DNA of 10,330 nucleotides, from NCBI GenBank assembly GCA_002314725.1, contig DCGV01000007.1, forward strand, positions 1 to 10,330. The letters are read 5' to 3'. The position numbers and the translations under genes are program-made. Below, in pieces: positions 1 to 9,300 of the stretch (within the stretch, counting starts at the first letter, position 1; every line of letters begins with the position of its first letter). The notes beneath the pieces were generated by a model. The model searched no databases, was not told the origin of the DNA, and saw nothing but the letters and a program-made list of their open reading frames with translations. This DNA comes from Bacteroidales bacterium UBA1769. GTDB lineage: Bacteria > Bacteroidota > Bacteroidia > Bacteroidales > UBA932.

Positions 1-58
1 TAGCAAGCATAAGCAGTCATTTTTGGTTTCAGTGGCAAATATAGGGAAATAATTAATA

Positions 59-81
59 TTTCCGTAAAAAAATTACGGAAA
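59..81. repeat. perfect 9-bp inverted repeat (hairpin), loop of five A
   Basis: The left arm TTTCCGTAA (59-67) and right arm TTACGGAAA (73-81) are exact reverse complements separated by AAAAA. The stem is GC-poor and no T-run follows it on either strand, so it is not a classic intrinsic terminator. It could be a weak terminator for a gene to the left, an operator-like palindrome, or part of a recombination site at the edge of the island. The sequence does not decide between these. Confidence 0.6.
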
Positions 82-196
82 ATTATAGAAATAGGATGGT
101 TTTGACTATTACGAGTTGTATCACTCGTTTACATCTATTTGCTTTTAAGTAAATTTTCCAACAGGCCATTCATTTGAACAATATTGGATTGTGTGG

Positions 197-224
197 TGAA
201 AACGCGCGATTTCGTTTGTTTTCA
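197..224. repeat. short inverted repeat, 7-bp arms
   Basis: TGAAAAC (197-203) pairs with GTTTTCA (218-224) across a 14-base spacer, with a G-T wobble and a G-C pair just outside the arms. It lies in the leader about 230 bases before the first gene. Arms of this size in AT-rich DNA can arise by chance. An operator role is possible but unsupported. Confidence 0.25.
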
Positions 225-450
225 TCGTTATTCAGGTGATATTCCAGCCAGATTAGCGAGATTTTTCATACCTTTACCTTTTATTGCAAGAATTCTCGAT
301 TTGAATTTGACGATTGGTATCTGCAACCAGGTATTGCTTCAGTGTTGTTATCCTTAACGATTGGTGAGTATGGATACGGCTGCAATCCTGTTTATATTCA
401 GATAGCTGTTCTTGTCGAGAAGAAAGGAAGACAATACAACAAAGTAATCG

Positions 451-3291
451 ATGATAACGCGCTATCACGCAAGATACTACGCTAGTCTATTGACTCAGAA
501 GTCCGTGGGAGGAGATATTGAATCCCTATCTCAGTCACTTTTGAGCTCTTCGGTAGATATTAATCCTCATCAGATTGATGCGGCTTTGTTTGCTTTTAAA
601 TCACCTTTTAACAAAGGGGTGGTTTTGGCCGACGAGGTTGGTCTTGGAAAAACTATTGAAGCGGGATTGGTATTGTGCCAGTATTGGTCTGTGGGAAAAC
701 GCAAGATTATTGTTGTTTGTCCAGCTTCACTTCGAAAACAGTGGGAATCTGAACTGCATGATAAATTTGGAATACCAACAGAAATTCTCGACACGAAGAA
801 TTATAATGCCTATCTGAGAGAAGGGAAATATCCTTTGTCCTCTAAGCGAGTGATAATATGCAGTTACAATTTTGCCGCAAAGCATAAAGCGGATATCTTA
901 ACCAATGCCTTTGATCTTGCAATTGTAGATGAGGCTCACAAACTTAGGAATGTTTACCGGACTTCTGCAAAGACTGCAGCGAATGTACGCGATGCTCTTT
1001 ATGGCGTGAAGAAATTGCTTCTTACCGCCACGCCTTTTCAGAACTCTCTTCTGGAGTTATATGGCCTCACAAGTGTTATTGATGATCATATCTTTGGCGG
1101 AGAAAAGAGTTTCAAGGCCGAATATGGCAAAGGTGACAATCTGGGTGAACTAAGAAAGCGTGTTGCTCCTTACTTCACCAGAACACTGAGAAAGGATGTT
1201 AAGGAGTACATCAATTACACTAACCGGTTGCCAATGACCCAAAAGTTCAATGCAACAGACGATGAATTTGAACTTTACAAGATGGTTTCCGATTTTTTGC
1301 GGAGGGATGACATATACAGTGTTCCTGCCAGTCAGCGCAAACTGACGACAATGATTGTGCGCAAGATTCTTGCGTCATCCACATTCGCATTAATTTCTAC
1401 ACTTTCTCATATCAAGACGCGTCTTGAGAAGATGCTTGAAGCTAACAAACCAGTCGGGTTTGAGGTGGCTGATATTGTGGATGATATTGACGAATGGCAG
1501 ACAATTGAAGAAGACGTTGACGATTGCGATGAAGAGGCTGAGGCCCCTGATTTCGACGAGGAAGTCATAGATATACCTCGATTGAAGGAGGAAATCAAAA
1601 CACTCGAAACATTTATTGCGAAGGCCAAGAATATCAAGTCTGAGTCAAAAGCAGCTGCATTACTTGTGGCACTTGGTGAAGCGTTCAAAAAGCTCAAAGA
1701 AGAGGGGGCAGAACGTAAGGCATTGATTTTCACTGAATCTACAAAGACACAATCTTTTCTTCGGGATATGCTTGAGGCCAATGGGTATTCAGGGAAGATA
1801 GTTTTATTTAACGGAAAAGCCAGTGAGCCACAAACCAGTGAAATATATCGTAAATGGTGTGAACAGCATCCGGATAAAGTAAGTGGAATCAAAACGGCTG
1901 ACAGGCGGGCAGCAATCGTAGATTACTTCAGGGATGATGCTGAGATTATGATTGCCACTGAGGCTGCTGCTGAAGGTTTGAACCTGCAATTCTGCTCACT
2001 GATAATTAACTATGATCTGCCTTGGAATCCACAACGAATCGAGCAGAGAATAGGCCGTTGTCACCGTTATGGACAGAAGTTCGATGTCGTTGTTGTCAAT
2101 TTTATCAATATTCGAAACTATGCAGACGTGCGAGTGTTTGAGTTACTTAGCAGTAAATTCAAACTGTTCGACGATGTATTCGGAGCCAGTGACGAAGTTC
2201 TTGGACAAGCTGACAATATCGATATCGAAAGTCGCATTTGGGAGATATATCAGCAATGCAGATCAGATGAAGAGATACAACAAGCTTTTGAACGTCTGCA
2301 GAATGACATGCAGCAGGAAATCGATGAGCGCATGGAAACTGTCCGGGCCGAGGTTATTGAGAATTTTGATATCAACGTACAGGAGCATCTTCGTACCAGA
2401 AAAGATGACACCGGTGCATTCTTGAATCGCTACCAGTATATTTTCTGGGAATTGACCAAATTTATCCTCAGCTCTCAAGCCATTTTCAATGACACTACAC
2501 ACACTTTTGTCTTGAAAACCCCTGTGGCCGGGATGAAACGTGGAAAATACGCATTGCTTGGTCAATTTGATGATGCGGCCCCTTACCGTCTTAACGATGC
2601 CTTAGGTCAGCATGTTATAAATACGGCATTATCAACAGATCTGGATGATTGCGGCAAGGTTATTTTTGATGAAGATGCAATGACGATGAATGCCAATCTT
2701 CCTGAGCATTTACACGATAGCAAAGGTTATCTGCTCCTCTCCCGACTTGACATCTCGTCAATGGAGAGCGAACAGTATAATCTCTTCACAGCAATAACTG
2801 ATGATGGCAGATTCTTGTCACAGGAGGAATGTGAGAAACTGTTTTTGAATGGCGGCTCAGAGGAGGATACTTGCGAAGTTCCAGATGAGATGAAACAAAA
2901 GCTGTACGTGAACCAAAGTCAGCACGGAAAAGCAAAACTCAAAGATATTGACAGCAGAAATCTCTCATATTTCAAACAGGAAGAAGACCGCATCTTAAAA
3001 TGGGAGCATGATATGCTTGATGACCTTGAGGATCAAATCAAGGTTTTACGAAAATCAATTCAAACGGCTGAGAGAGACTCAAGAAATGCCACAAACGTTG
3101 AAGAAAAACTTAGGGCTGAGCGAAAGGTGGATGAACTGAAAAGGAAGCGTCGTCGCCTCAGGAATGAGTTGGATGACAGGGAAGATGAGATTGGTGACAA
3201 GCGCAAGAAAATGATAGCCGAAATAGAAAAGAAGATGGTCCAGAATGTAAACAATGAGGATATCTTCATAATCCGTTGGCAGACCAAATAG
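451..3291 (+). CDS. SNF2/RapA-like superfamily 2 helicase, type III RM-associated
   Basis: This is an ATP-driven DNA translocase of the SNF2 class, expected to act on double-stranded DNA in the cytoplasm. Lobe 1 has Walker A DEVGLGKT (61-68), a DEAH box (160-163) and LTATPFQNS (191-199). Lobe 2 has ALIFTES (424-430), ATEAAAEGLNLQ (502-513) and the arginine-finger block QRIGRCHRYGQ (532-542). An acidic insert (about 338-375) lies between the lobes, and a charged, probably coiled-coil tail covers about 838-930. No nuclease motif is apparent. The start is the first ATG after an in-frame TAA at 445-447. AAGGAAG at 424-430 is 20 bases away, too far for an ordinary ribosome site, as is common in Bacteroidetes. 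It is the first gene of a three-gene run, 26 bases before the methyltransferase, which suggests a shared role in restriction or phage defence. Helicase class is certain; the partnership is inferred from context. Confidence 0.93.
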   Translation: MITRYHARYYASLLTQKSVGGDIESLSQSLLSSSVDINPHQIDAALFAFKSPFNKGVVLADEVGLGKTIEAGLVLCQYWSVGKRKIIVVCPASLRKQWESELHDKFGIPTEILDTKNYNAYLREGKYPLSSKRVIICSYNFAAKHKADILTNAFDLAIVDEAHKLRNVYRTSAKTAANVRDALYGVKKLLLTATPFQNSLLELYGLTSVIDDHIFGGEKSFKAEYGKGDNLGELRKRVAPYFTRTLRKDVKEYINYTNRLPMTQKFNATDDEFELYKMVSDFLRRDDIYSVPASQRKLTTMIVRKILASSTFALISTLSHIKTRLEKMLEANKPVGFEVADIVDDIDEWQTIEEDVDDCDEEAEAPDFDEEVIDIPRLKEEIKTLETFIAKAKNIKSESKAAALLVALGEAFKKLKEEGAERKALIFTESTKTQSFLRDMLEANGYSGKIVLFNGKASEPQTSEIYRKWCEQHPDKVSGIKTADRRAAIVDYFRDDAEIMIATEAAAEGLNLQFCSLIINYDLPWNPQRIEQRIGRCHRYGQKFDVVVVNFINIRNYADVRVFELLSSKFKLFDDVFGASDEVLGQADNIDIESRIWEIYQQCRSDEEIQQAFERLQNDMQQEIDERMETVRAEVIENFDINVQEHLRTRKDDTGAFLNRYQYIFWELTKFILSSQAIFNDTTHTFVLKTPVAGMKRGKYALLGQFDDAAPYRLNDALGQHVINTALSTDLDDCGKVIFDEDAMTMNANLPEHLHDSKGYLLLSRLDISSMESEQYNLFTAITDDGRFLSQEECEKLFLNGGSEEDTCEVPDEMKQKLYVNQSQHGKAKLKDIDSRNLSYFKQEEDRILKWEHDMLDDLEDQIKVLRKSIQTAERDSRNATNVEEKLRAERKVDELKRKRRRLRNELDDREDEIGDKRKKMIAEIEKKMVQNVNNEDIFIIRWQTK

Positions 3292-3317
3292 CAAATAAAG
3301 AAAAAACATAAACAACA

Positions 3318-6300
3318 ATGGCGACATCCTACTATCCTAGTTTCATCAAGAAACTTGAAGAAATCTTCATGATGGATCATGCTGAACTTGATTTTGGCAT
3401 CTACCGCATCATGAATCAGAAGCGAGCTGAGATAAAACAATTTCTCGAGCTTGACCTTCTTCCCCAAGTGAAGACAATCCTCAGCGAAAACAGCGGTACA
3501 GATACTGCTGGAATAAAGGCCAAGATGCAGGAAATAGAACGCCAGGCTGCTTCTTTTGGTACTTCTGCCGAGAACAATCCAGAGTATCAGCAACTTAAAG
3601 ATAAGCTCCAGCAAAGCACGGACATAAGTCAACTTGAGAACGAGGTTTATAACCACCTTACAACATTCTTCAGCCGATATTATGATGAAGGTGATTTTAT
3701 CTCAAAGCGCCGCTATAAGGATAATGCATACGCTATTCCATACAATGGAGAAGAGGTGAAACTGCATTGGGCTAATGCTGATCAGTATTACATAAAATCT
3801 TCCGAATATTTCCAGAATTATTCATTTAAGTGTGGAGATAAGCTTGTTCATTTTGTATTAAAGGATGCGAGCACCGAAATGAACAATAATAAGAGTCAAA
3901 ACAACATGGAACGTCGTTTTGCTCTTTATCAGGAGGAAGGGGAACCAACTATTGAAGAAATCAATGGCGAACTTAACATATATTTCACCTATCAGTTAAT
4001 GTTTAAGGCTACAAGGCAAACTGATCTTTGTGCAAACGCTATTGAAATTCTTTCATCTATTTTACCTGACAACTGGAAACATTTATTAATGTCTAACAAT
4101 TCTTCTGGTGATAGATCATTACTGGAGAAGCATTTGTCGGATTACACAGCGAAAAACTCTTTTGATTATTTCATACATAAAGACCTTGGTGGTTTTTTAC
4201 GCCGAGAGCTTGATTTTTACATCAAGAATGAGGTAATGCATCTTGACGACCTCGACGGCAGTCACATACAGTCCCAGCTTGCGCAGGTCAAAGCAATTAG
4301 GAACGTAGGAGATAAGATTGTCACCTTCCTTGCCAGTCTTGAGGATTTCCAGAAGAAGCTTTGGCTAAAAAAGAAGTTCGTTGTTCAAACGGATTATTGC
4401 ATCACCATTGATCGAATCCCGGAGAAACTCTATGATGAAATCTGTGCGAATGATGCACAGCGCAAGGAATGGGTACGACTGTTTGCAATTGATGAATTAG
4501 AAGGCATGATGGGAATTGGCGGTTATTCAGAGCCTTTGACGATTGACTTCCTTAAGCAGAATCCCTACCTTGTCCTCGACACAGCTTTCTTCTCTGATGC
4601 CTTCAAACACAAGGTGATTGCAAGTATGGAAAACATTGATGAGGATTGTAATGGATTGCTGATTAACAGTGATAATTATCAAGCCTTACAGCTTCTGCAA
4701 AATAAATATCAACAAGGTGTGAAGTGTGTATATATTGATCCCCCCTATAATACAGACGCAACGCCGATACTTTACAAGAACTCATATAAAGATTCATCAT
4801 GGATGAGCCTAATGCAGGACCGTGTGTCATTGAGCGCAAAACTATCAACCAATAATGGTTTTCATTCTGTAGCAATAGATGATGCGGAATTACACAATTT
4901 ATATAAAGTTCTTGAACAGGTATTTTATAATCATGACATCTTTCAATGTATCGTAAATCATTATCCGGGTTCAGGTACGGGAAGGAGTAATGTGTCAAAA
5001 ACTCACGAATATAATTTATTTGTTCTCCCTAAAGATCTTGACCTTTTGAGAGGCAGCAAAATCGAAGAAAGGGAAAGGACAAGAGGATTCTGTCGGAGTG
5101 GTACTGGAGACAACAACCATAGATTTGGCCGACCAAATAGCTTTTATGCTGTTTTGGTAGACGAGGCCACAAAGAAAATTATTGGTGTAGAGCCAGCACC
5201 ACCTCTTGAAGAAACTAATTATCCTAAAGGAAAAACAGAAGAAGGTTATCTTAGAATTTATCCTCTTGGTGCTGATGGCGTAGAACGTTGTTGGAGTTTA
5301 GGGTATGAGTCTGCAAAAATTGCCATTCAGAACGGAATGCTGCAGTGTTCTCAAAACAACACCATTCAAAGACTATATTTTGATGAGTCAGATTGGGAAT
5401 TATTGCCAAGTTTATGGGTGGATAATAAGTATAGTGCTGTAACAAATGGAACAAATTTATTGACCAAAATTTTCGGAAAGTCTGGTTTATTCTCATTTCC
5501 GAAATCATTATACACTGTCGTGACCGCCGTGTATGCAGGAACATATAATGATGAGTCCTGTACAGTGTTAGATTATTTTGGTGGATCAGGAACTACTGCT
5601 CATGCTGTTATGCATATTAACAGAACTGAGGGCGGAAACAGAAAGTTCATATTATGCGAAATGGGTGAGTACTTTGACAAGGTAACCCGCACTCGTGTTG
5701 AAAAAGTAATGTACTCAACTGATTGGGATGCTGGAAAACCTGTTTCAAGAAATGGCGATTCGCAATGTGTCAAATATATACGGTTAGAGCAGTATGAGGA
5801 TACATTGAACAATCTTGCCCTAAACGAGCATGTCGATATTTTTAATAATGAAAGCAATAGTTTCAAGGAAAGCTATATGCTTGGTTATATGATGGATACC
5901 GAAACAAAGGGGTCTCTCTTCAACCTTGAATGGTTTGTCAATCCTTTCGCAATGACACTTAAGACAACCAAGGATAATGAACTGGTTGAAACTAAGGTTG
6001 ATATGGTCGAAACGTTCAATTTCCTCATAGGATTGAATGTTGAAACTATTCATTGGCACGAAGACGATAATATATGCGTTGTTGAAGGCGTCACCCATAA
6101 AAACGAGGAGAAGACTCTTGTAATATGGCGTAATTGCGAAAAGGTGGATAATGACGCGTTGAACAGGTTCTTTGAAAAGATGGACTACAGTACCCTTACA
6201 CACGATTTTGATGTTATCTATGTAAACGGAGACAACACTCTTCCTAACCTTCGCCGTGACGATGAGCGCTGGAAAGTGGTGCTGATTGAGCAGGAATTCC

Positions 6301-6326
6301 AGAAACGAATGTTTGAAGAGGAGTAA
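3318..6326 (+). CDS. mod: type III-like Mod, site-specific DNA methyltransferase (beta class)
   Basis: This enzyme transfers a methyl group from S-adenosylmethionine to an exocyclic amino group, most likely N6 of adenine, at a specific host sequence. Catalytic motif IV, DPPY (474-477), precedes the AdoMet-binding motif FGGSGTT (754-760), the order of beta-class enzymes including type III Mod. The segment between them (roughly 540-740) should hold the target recognition domain. At 1002 residues it is much longer than classical Mod proteins (about 650), mainly because of a 440-residue N-terminal region that is helical and charged around 50-110 and has no motif I recognise. The start ATG follows an A-rich 26-base gap with no Shine-Dalgarno sequence. 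The AT-rich middle of the gene hints at an exchanged recognition domain. Methyltransferase identity is firm; the type III assignment rests on the motif order and the Res-like gene that follows. Confidence 0.93.
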   Translation: MATSYYPSFIKKLEEIFMMDHAELDFGIYRIMNQKRAEIKQFLELDLLPQVKTILSENSGTDTAGIKAKMQEIERQAASFGTSAENNPEYQQLKDKLQQSTDISQLENEVYNHLTTFFSRYYDEGDFISKRRYKDNAYAIPYNGEEVKLHWANADQYYIKSSEYFQNYSFKCGDKLVHFVLKDASTEMNNNKSQNNMERRFALYQEEGEPTIEEINGELNIYFTYQLMFKATRQTDLCANAIEILSSILPDNWKHLLMSNNSSGDRSLLEKHLSDYTAKNSFDYFIHKDLGGFLRRELDFYIKNEVMHLDDLDGSHIQSQLAQVKAIRNVGDKIVTFLASLEDFQKKLWLKKKFVVQTDYCITIDRIPEKLYDEICANDAQRKEWVRLFAIDELEGMMGIGGYSEPLTIDFLKQNPYLVLDTAFFSDAFKHKVIASMENIDEDCNGLLINSDNYQALQLLQNKYQQGVKCVYIDPPYNTDATPILYKNSYKDSSWMSLMQDRVSLSAKLSTNNGFHSVAIDDAELHNLYKVLEQVFYNHDIFQCIVNHYPGSGTGRSNVSKTHEYNLFVLPKDLDLLRGSKIEERERTRGFCRSGTGDNNHRFGRPNSFYAVLVDEATKKIIGVEPAPPLEETNYPKGKTEEGYLRIYPLGADGVERCWSLGYESAKIAIQNGMLQCSQNNTIQRLYFDESDWELLPSLWVDNKYSAVTNGTNLLTKIFGKSGLFSFPKSLYTVVTAVYAGTYNDESCTVLDYFGGSGTTAHAVMHINRTEGGNRKFILCEMGEYFDKVTRTRVEKVMYSTDWDAGKPVSRNGDSQCVKYIRLEQYEDTLNNLALNEHVDIFNNESNSFKESYMLGYMMDTETKGSLFNLEWFVNPFAMTLKTTKDNELVETKVDMVETFNFLIGLNVETIHWHEDDNICVVEGVTHKNEEKTLVIWRNCEKVDNDALNRFFEKMDYSTLTHDFDVIYVNGDNTLPNLRRDDERWKVVLIEQEFQKRMFEEE
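6318..6323 (+). promoter_or_regulatory. Shine-Dalgarno site for the Res gene, inside the end of mod
   Basis: GAGGAG lies 9 bases before the ATG at 6333 and is formed by the last codons of the methyltransferase gene just before its TAA. It is the only good ribosome site among the three operon genes. It fixes the start of the third gene and points to translation coupled with that of mod. Confidence 0.6.
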
Positions 6327-6332
6327 GCGACT

Positions 6333-9300
6333 ATGCCACCTAGAAGACAGAATACGAGCACCCAAGGCAAGCTGCAGGAAAGCCTTGTGCTATTCAAATA
6401 TTTGCTCAGCCTGTTCGGCACAAAGGACTTGGCCTCATTCAGCAGAGATCTTAAGGAGCCTGCTCTGGAAGGGATAAATGATGAGGGTGAGTCATTGCTG
6501 TACCATGCGCTTTGCCAGCATATGTATGACTACAAACTGACAAAAGAGCAGCTGTATGAGTATGACCAACATATTGTAAAATACACCAACGAGATTAATG
6601 AGGACCGCCAGGACAAGGTAAAGTGGAAATATTTCCAATACCTTTCACTCCTGTTTACGGAAATTTATCTGGATAAATATTTTTCAGATAAGAAGGCCTT
6701 GCTTAACGGCATCAACGAATTCCTGGAGAATGATTTTAATGTCCGGACCGATACGTGGCATGGGATCCAGTCATTCTCAGAGGAGGATCTGAATAAGATT
6801 GCATTTTGGAATGCAACCGGTTCAGGTAAGACATTATTGATGCACATCAACATCAAGCAGTATCTGTATTATGCTGAAAAGGCTGGAATAAATAAACTGA
6901 ACCGAATAATCATCCTGACACCAAATGAAGGATTATCAAGGCAGCACCTCGATGATTTGAAACTTTCCGGATTTGATGCAGAGATTTTTAATAAGAATGG
7001 CAACGATTTGTTCCGTCAGAGAGGAAAGACGATAGAAGTTATCGACATCAACAAGCTGGCAGAGAAAGACGGAGATAAAACCGTCGCTGTTGAGAGCTTT
7101 GAAGGGAACAATCTTGTGATGGTGGATGAAGGGCACAAAGGTTCCGGTGGTGAAGTTTGGAAGGGATACAGAAATGTGCTGACTAAGCAAGGATTCTCGT
7201 TTGAATACTCTGCAACATTCGGGCAGGCAATTGCCGCCGCATCAGGAGCCAGTCGAGAAGCGTTGCTTACTGAATACGGAAAAGCTACGCTCTTTGACTA
7301 TTCATACCGGTATTTCTATGATGATGGGTATGGCAAAGATTACCGCATCATGAATATGGCATCATGGGACGATCAAGAGCTTCTGGATATGTATCTTACA
7401 GCATACCTGCTATGTTTGTTCGAGCAGACTCTTGCGTACGAAAGGGATGCAGCTATCAATATTAAATTCCTATGTGCAAAACCGCTCGGAATTTTCGTCG
7501 GAGGAAGCGTGAATGCTGTCCGGACGGAGAATAAGCGCAATGTGTCAGACGTTGTGCAGATTCTTCTTTTCCTTCAGGATTTCATAGCAAAGAAGGATAT
7601 CTTTGCCATTTACATCAAGCGATTGCTTGACCCTGAGGATGGAATCAAGAATAGCCACGGTTATGGCCTGTTTGCCAATTCATTCCGTATGATAAAAGAG
7701 GGAATGAGACTTGGTGAAGAGGAACAATTTGCTCGAACTGTCTATGACAAGGTACTCAAGGTTATTTTCCATTCCGAGATAAGTGGTGCACGTTTGAATA
7801 TTGTCAAACAGAAAGGAGGAGAGGGAGAAATCGGTTTGCAGGTCGGTAATGCTGATTTCTTCGGCGTCATCAATGTCGGTGATAGCGATAAGCTGACATC
7901 GTTGTGTGCGGAGAATGGTTTCAGTACTGAGTCCCGTGAATTTGGCGAAATGTCACTCTTCAATAACATCAATAAGGAGAATTCATCAATCAATATTCTT
8001 ATCGGTTCAAAGAAATTCTCTGAAGGATGGAGCAGTTGGCGTGTAAGTGCAATGGGATTGATGAATGTTGGACGGAGCGAAGGTTCTGAGATTATCCAAC
8101 TGTTTGGGCGTGGCGTCAGGCTGAAAGGCTTCAAGTATTCCTTGAAGCGAAGCACCGCACTCGACAGCAGTTATCATCCAGGCAATCTACCAAAAGGATT
8201 AAAGGGAATCGAGACACTGAACATATTTGGAGTCAGGGCTGACTATATGGATGCTTTCCGCAAGTATTTGCAGGATGAGGGCCTCCCTTCAAATGAGGAG
8301 CAGTATGAATCAATCGACATCCCTACGGTAAATCTTCTGTCGGATAAAAAATTGAAGATTGTTCGATTGAAGAAAGGATATGATTTCAAGAAGACAGAGA
8401 AGGTGAAGCCTGCCGATCTTGTCAACATTATAACTATCAAACTTGATTGGACGCCGAAAGTGGAAGCTATGTGGAGTCGTGGCACAAATACAACGGAGGC
8501 GAATGCGACAGGTTTGGGATATCTGAAGCCAAGCCATCTGAATCTGCTGGATTGGGAGAAGATATTTTTTGCCATTGAGCAGATGAAGAACGAGCGTAGC
8601 TGGTATAACTTGGAAATCAGTCTTGAAATGCTCCGAGGTTTAATGGATTGCCACGGATGGTATGAATTGACTATTCCTGAAGAAGCCCTTGAATTCCGTG
8701 ATTACGGTAGGGATGTCCAGCGTTGGCAGGAGATTACGATTGCATTGCTTCGGGCTTATATTGACAGGGCTTACAAAAGAAGTAGGGGAAAGTGGGAATC
8801 TAAGTATATGGAGACCGTTTACATAGATGCCAATGACCCTAACTTCTTCACTGAGTACACCATCGAAGTGCGTAAGGATAAACAGGCGTGGATTGATAAA
8901 TTGAAGGAGCTTAAGGAGCAGATTGTATCCGGGAACTATGAACAGGACTTTGCGATTGAGGCTCCTTGGATTATGGCGATGCGGTTTGACCAGCATCTCT
9001 ATTATCCGTTGCTTTGCTTGAAGGATAAGGATACTAATGGAAATAAGATACTGCAAGATCCGGATACCAATGAGCCAATGATTAAGATATCTCCTGTTGC
9101 GTTGAATACTGGTGAGCAGACGTTCGTTAAACATGTACGCAAGTATTTTAACGACCACAAAGAAGATACACTGAAGGGTAAGGATCTTTACCTTCTTAGA
9201 AATGAAAGCCGAAAGGGCATTGGATTCTTCGAATCAAGTAATTTCTATCCCGACTTCATTCTTTGGGTCAATGATGGGGTGAAACAGCATGTTACATTCA

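Larger units (their letters stand above)
1..450. other. non-coding leader region upstream of the defence operon
   Basis: This stretch holds no gene that I can support. It is AT-rich, and the only clear structures are a 9-bp hairpin at 59-81 and a weaker inverted repeat at 197-224. The first 40 bases are open in all three plus frames, one of which closes with TAA at 50-52, so the tail of an upstream gene cannot be excluded. I looked for the Bacteroidetes promoter pattern (TTTG near -33 and TAnnTTTG near -7). Several TTTG elements occur (101-104, 215-218, 306-309), but none has a good -7 partner at the right spacing. The operon promoter probably lies here but is not identified. Confidence 0.6.

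Noticed and set aside
274..468. A 64-residue minus-strand open frame across the leader
   Set aside because: No recognisable motif or ribosome site, and it overlaps the start of the helicase gene on the other strand.
240..485. A plus-strand frame open from 240 to a TAG at 483-485, partly overlapping the start of the SNF2 gene
   Set aside because: It has no ATG, begins directly after a TGA, shows no family resemblance and overlaps a well-supported gene start. At this length an open frame can occur by chance.
4740..4745. A run of six C within the DPPY codons of mod, considered as a phase-variation tract
   Set aside because: Six bases is short for slipped-strand switching, and the run simply follows from Pro-Pro codons (CCC CCC). 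No longer simple repeat was seen in the gene.
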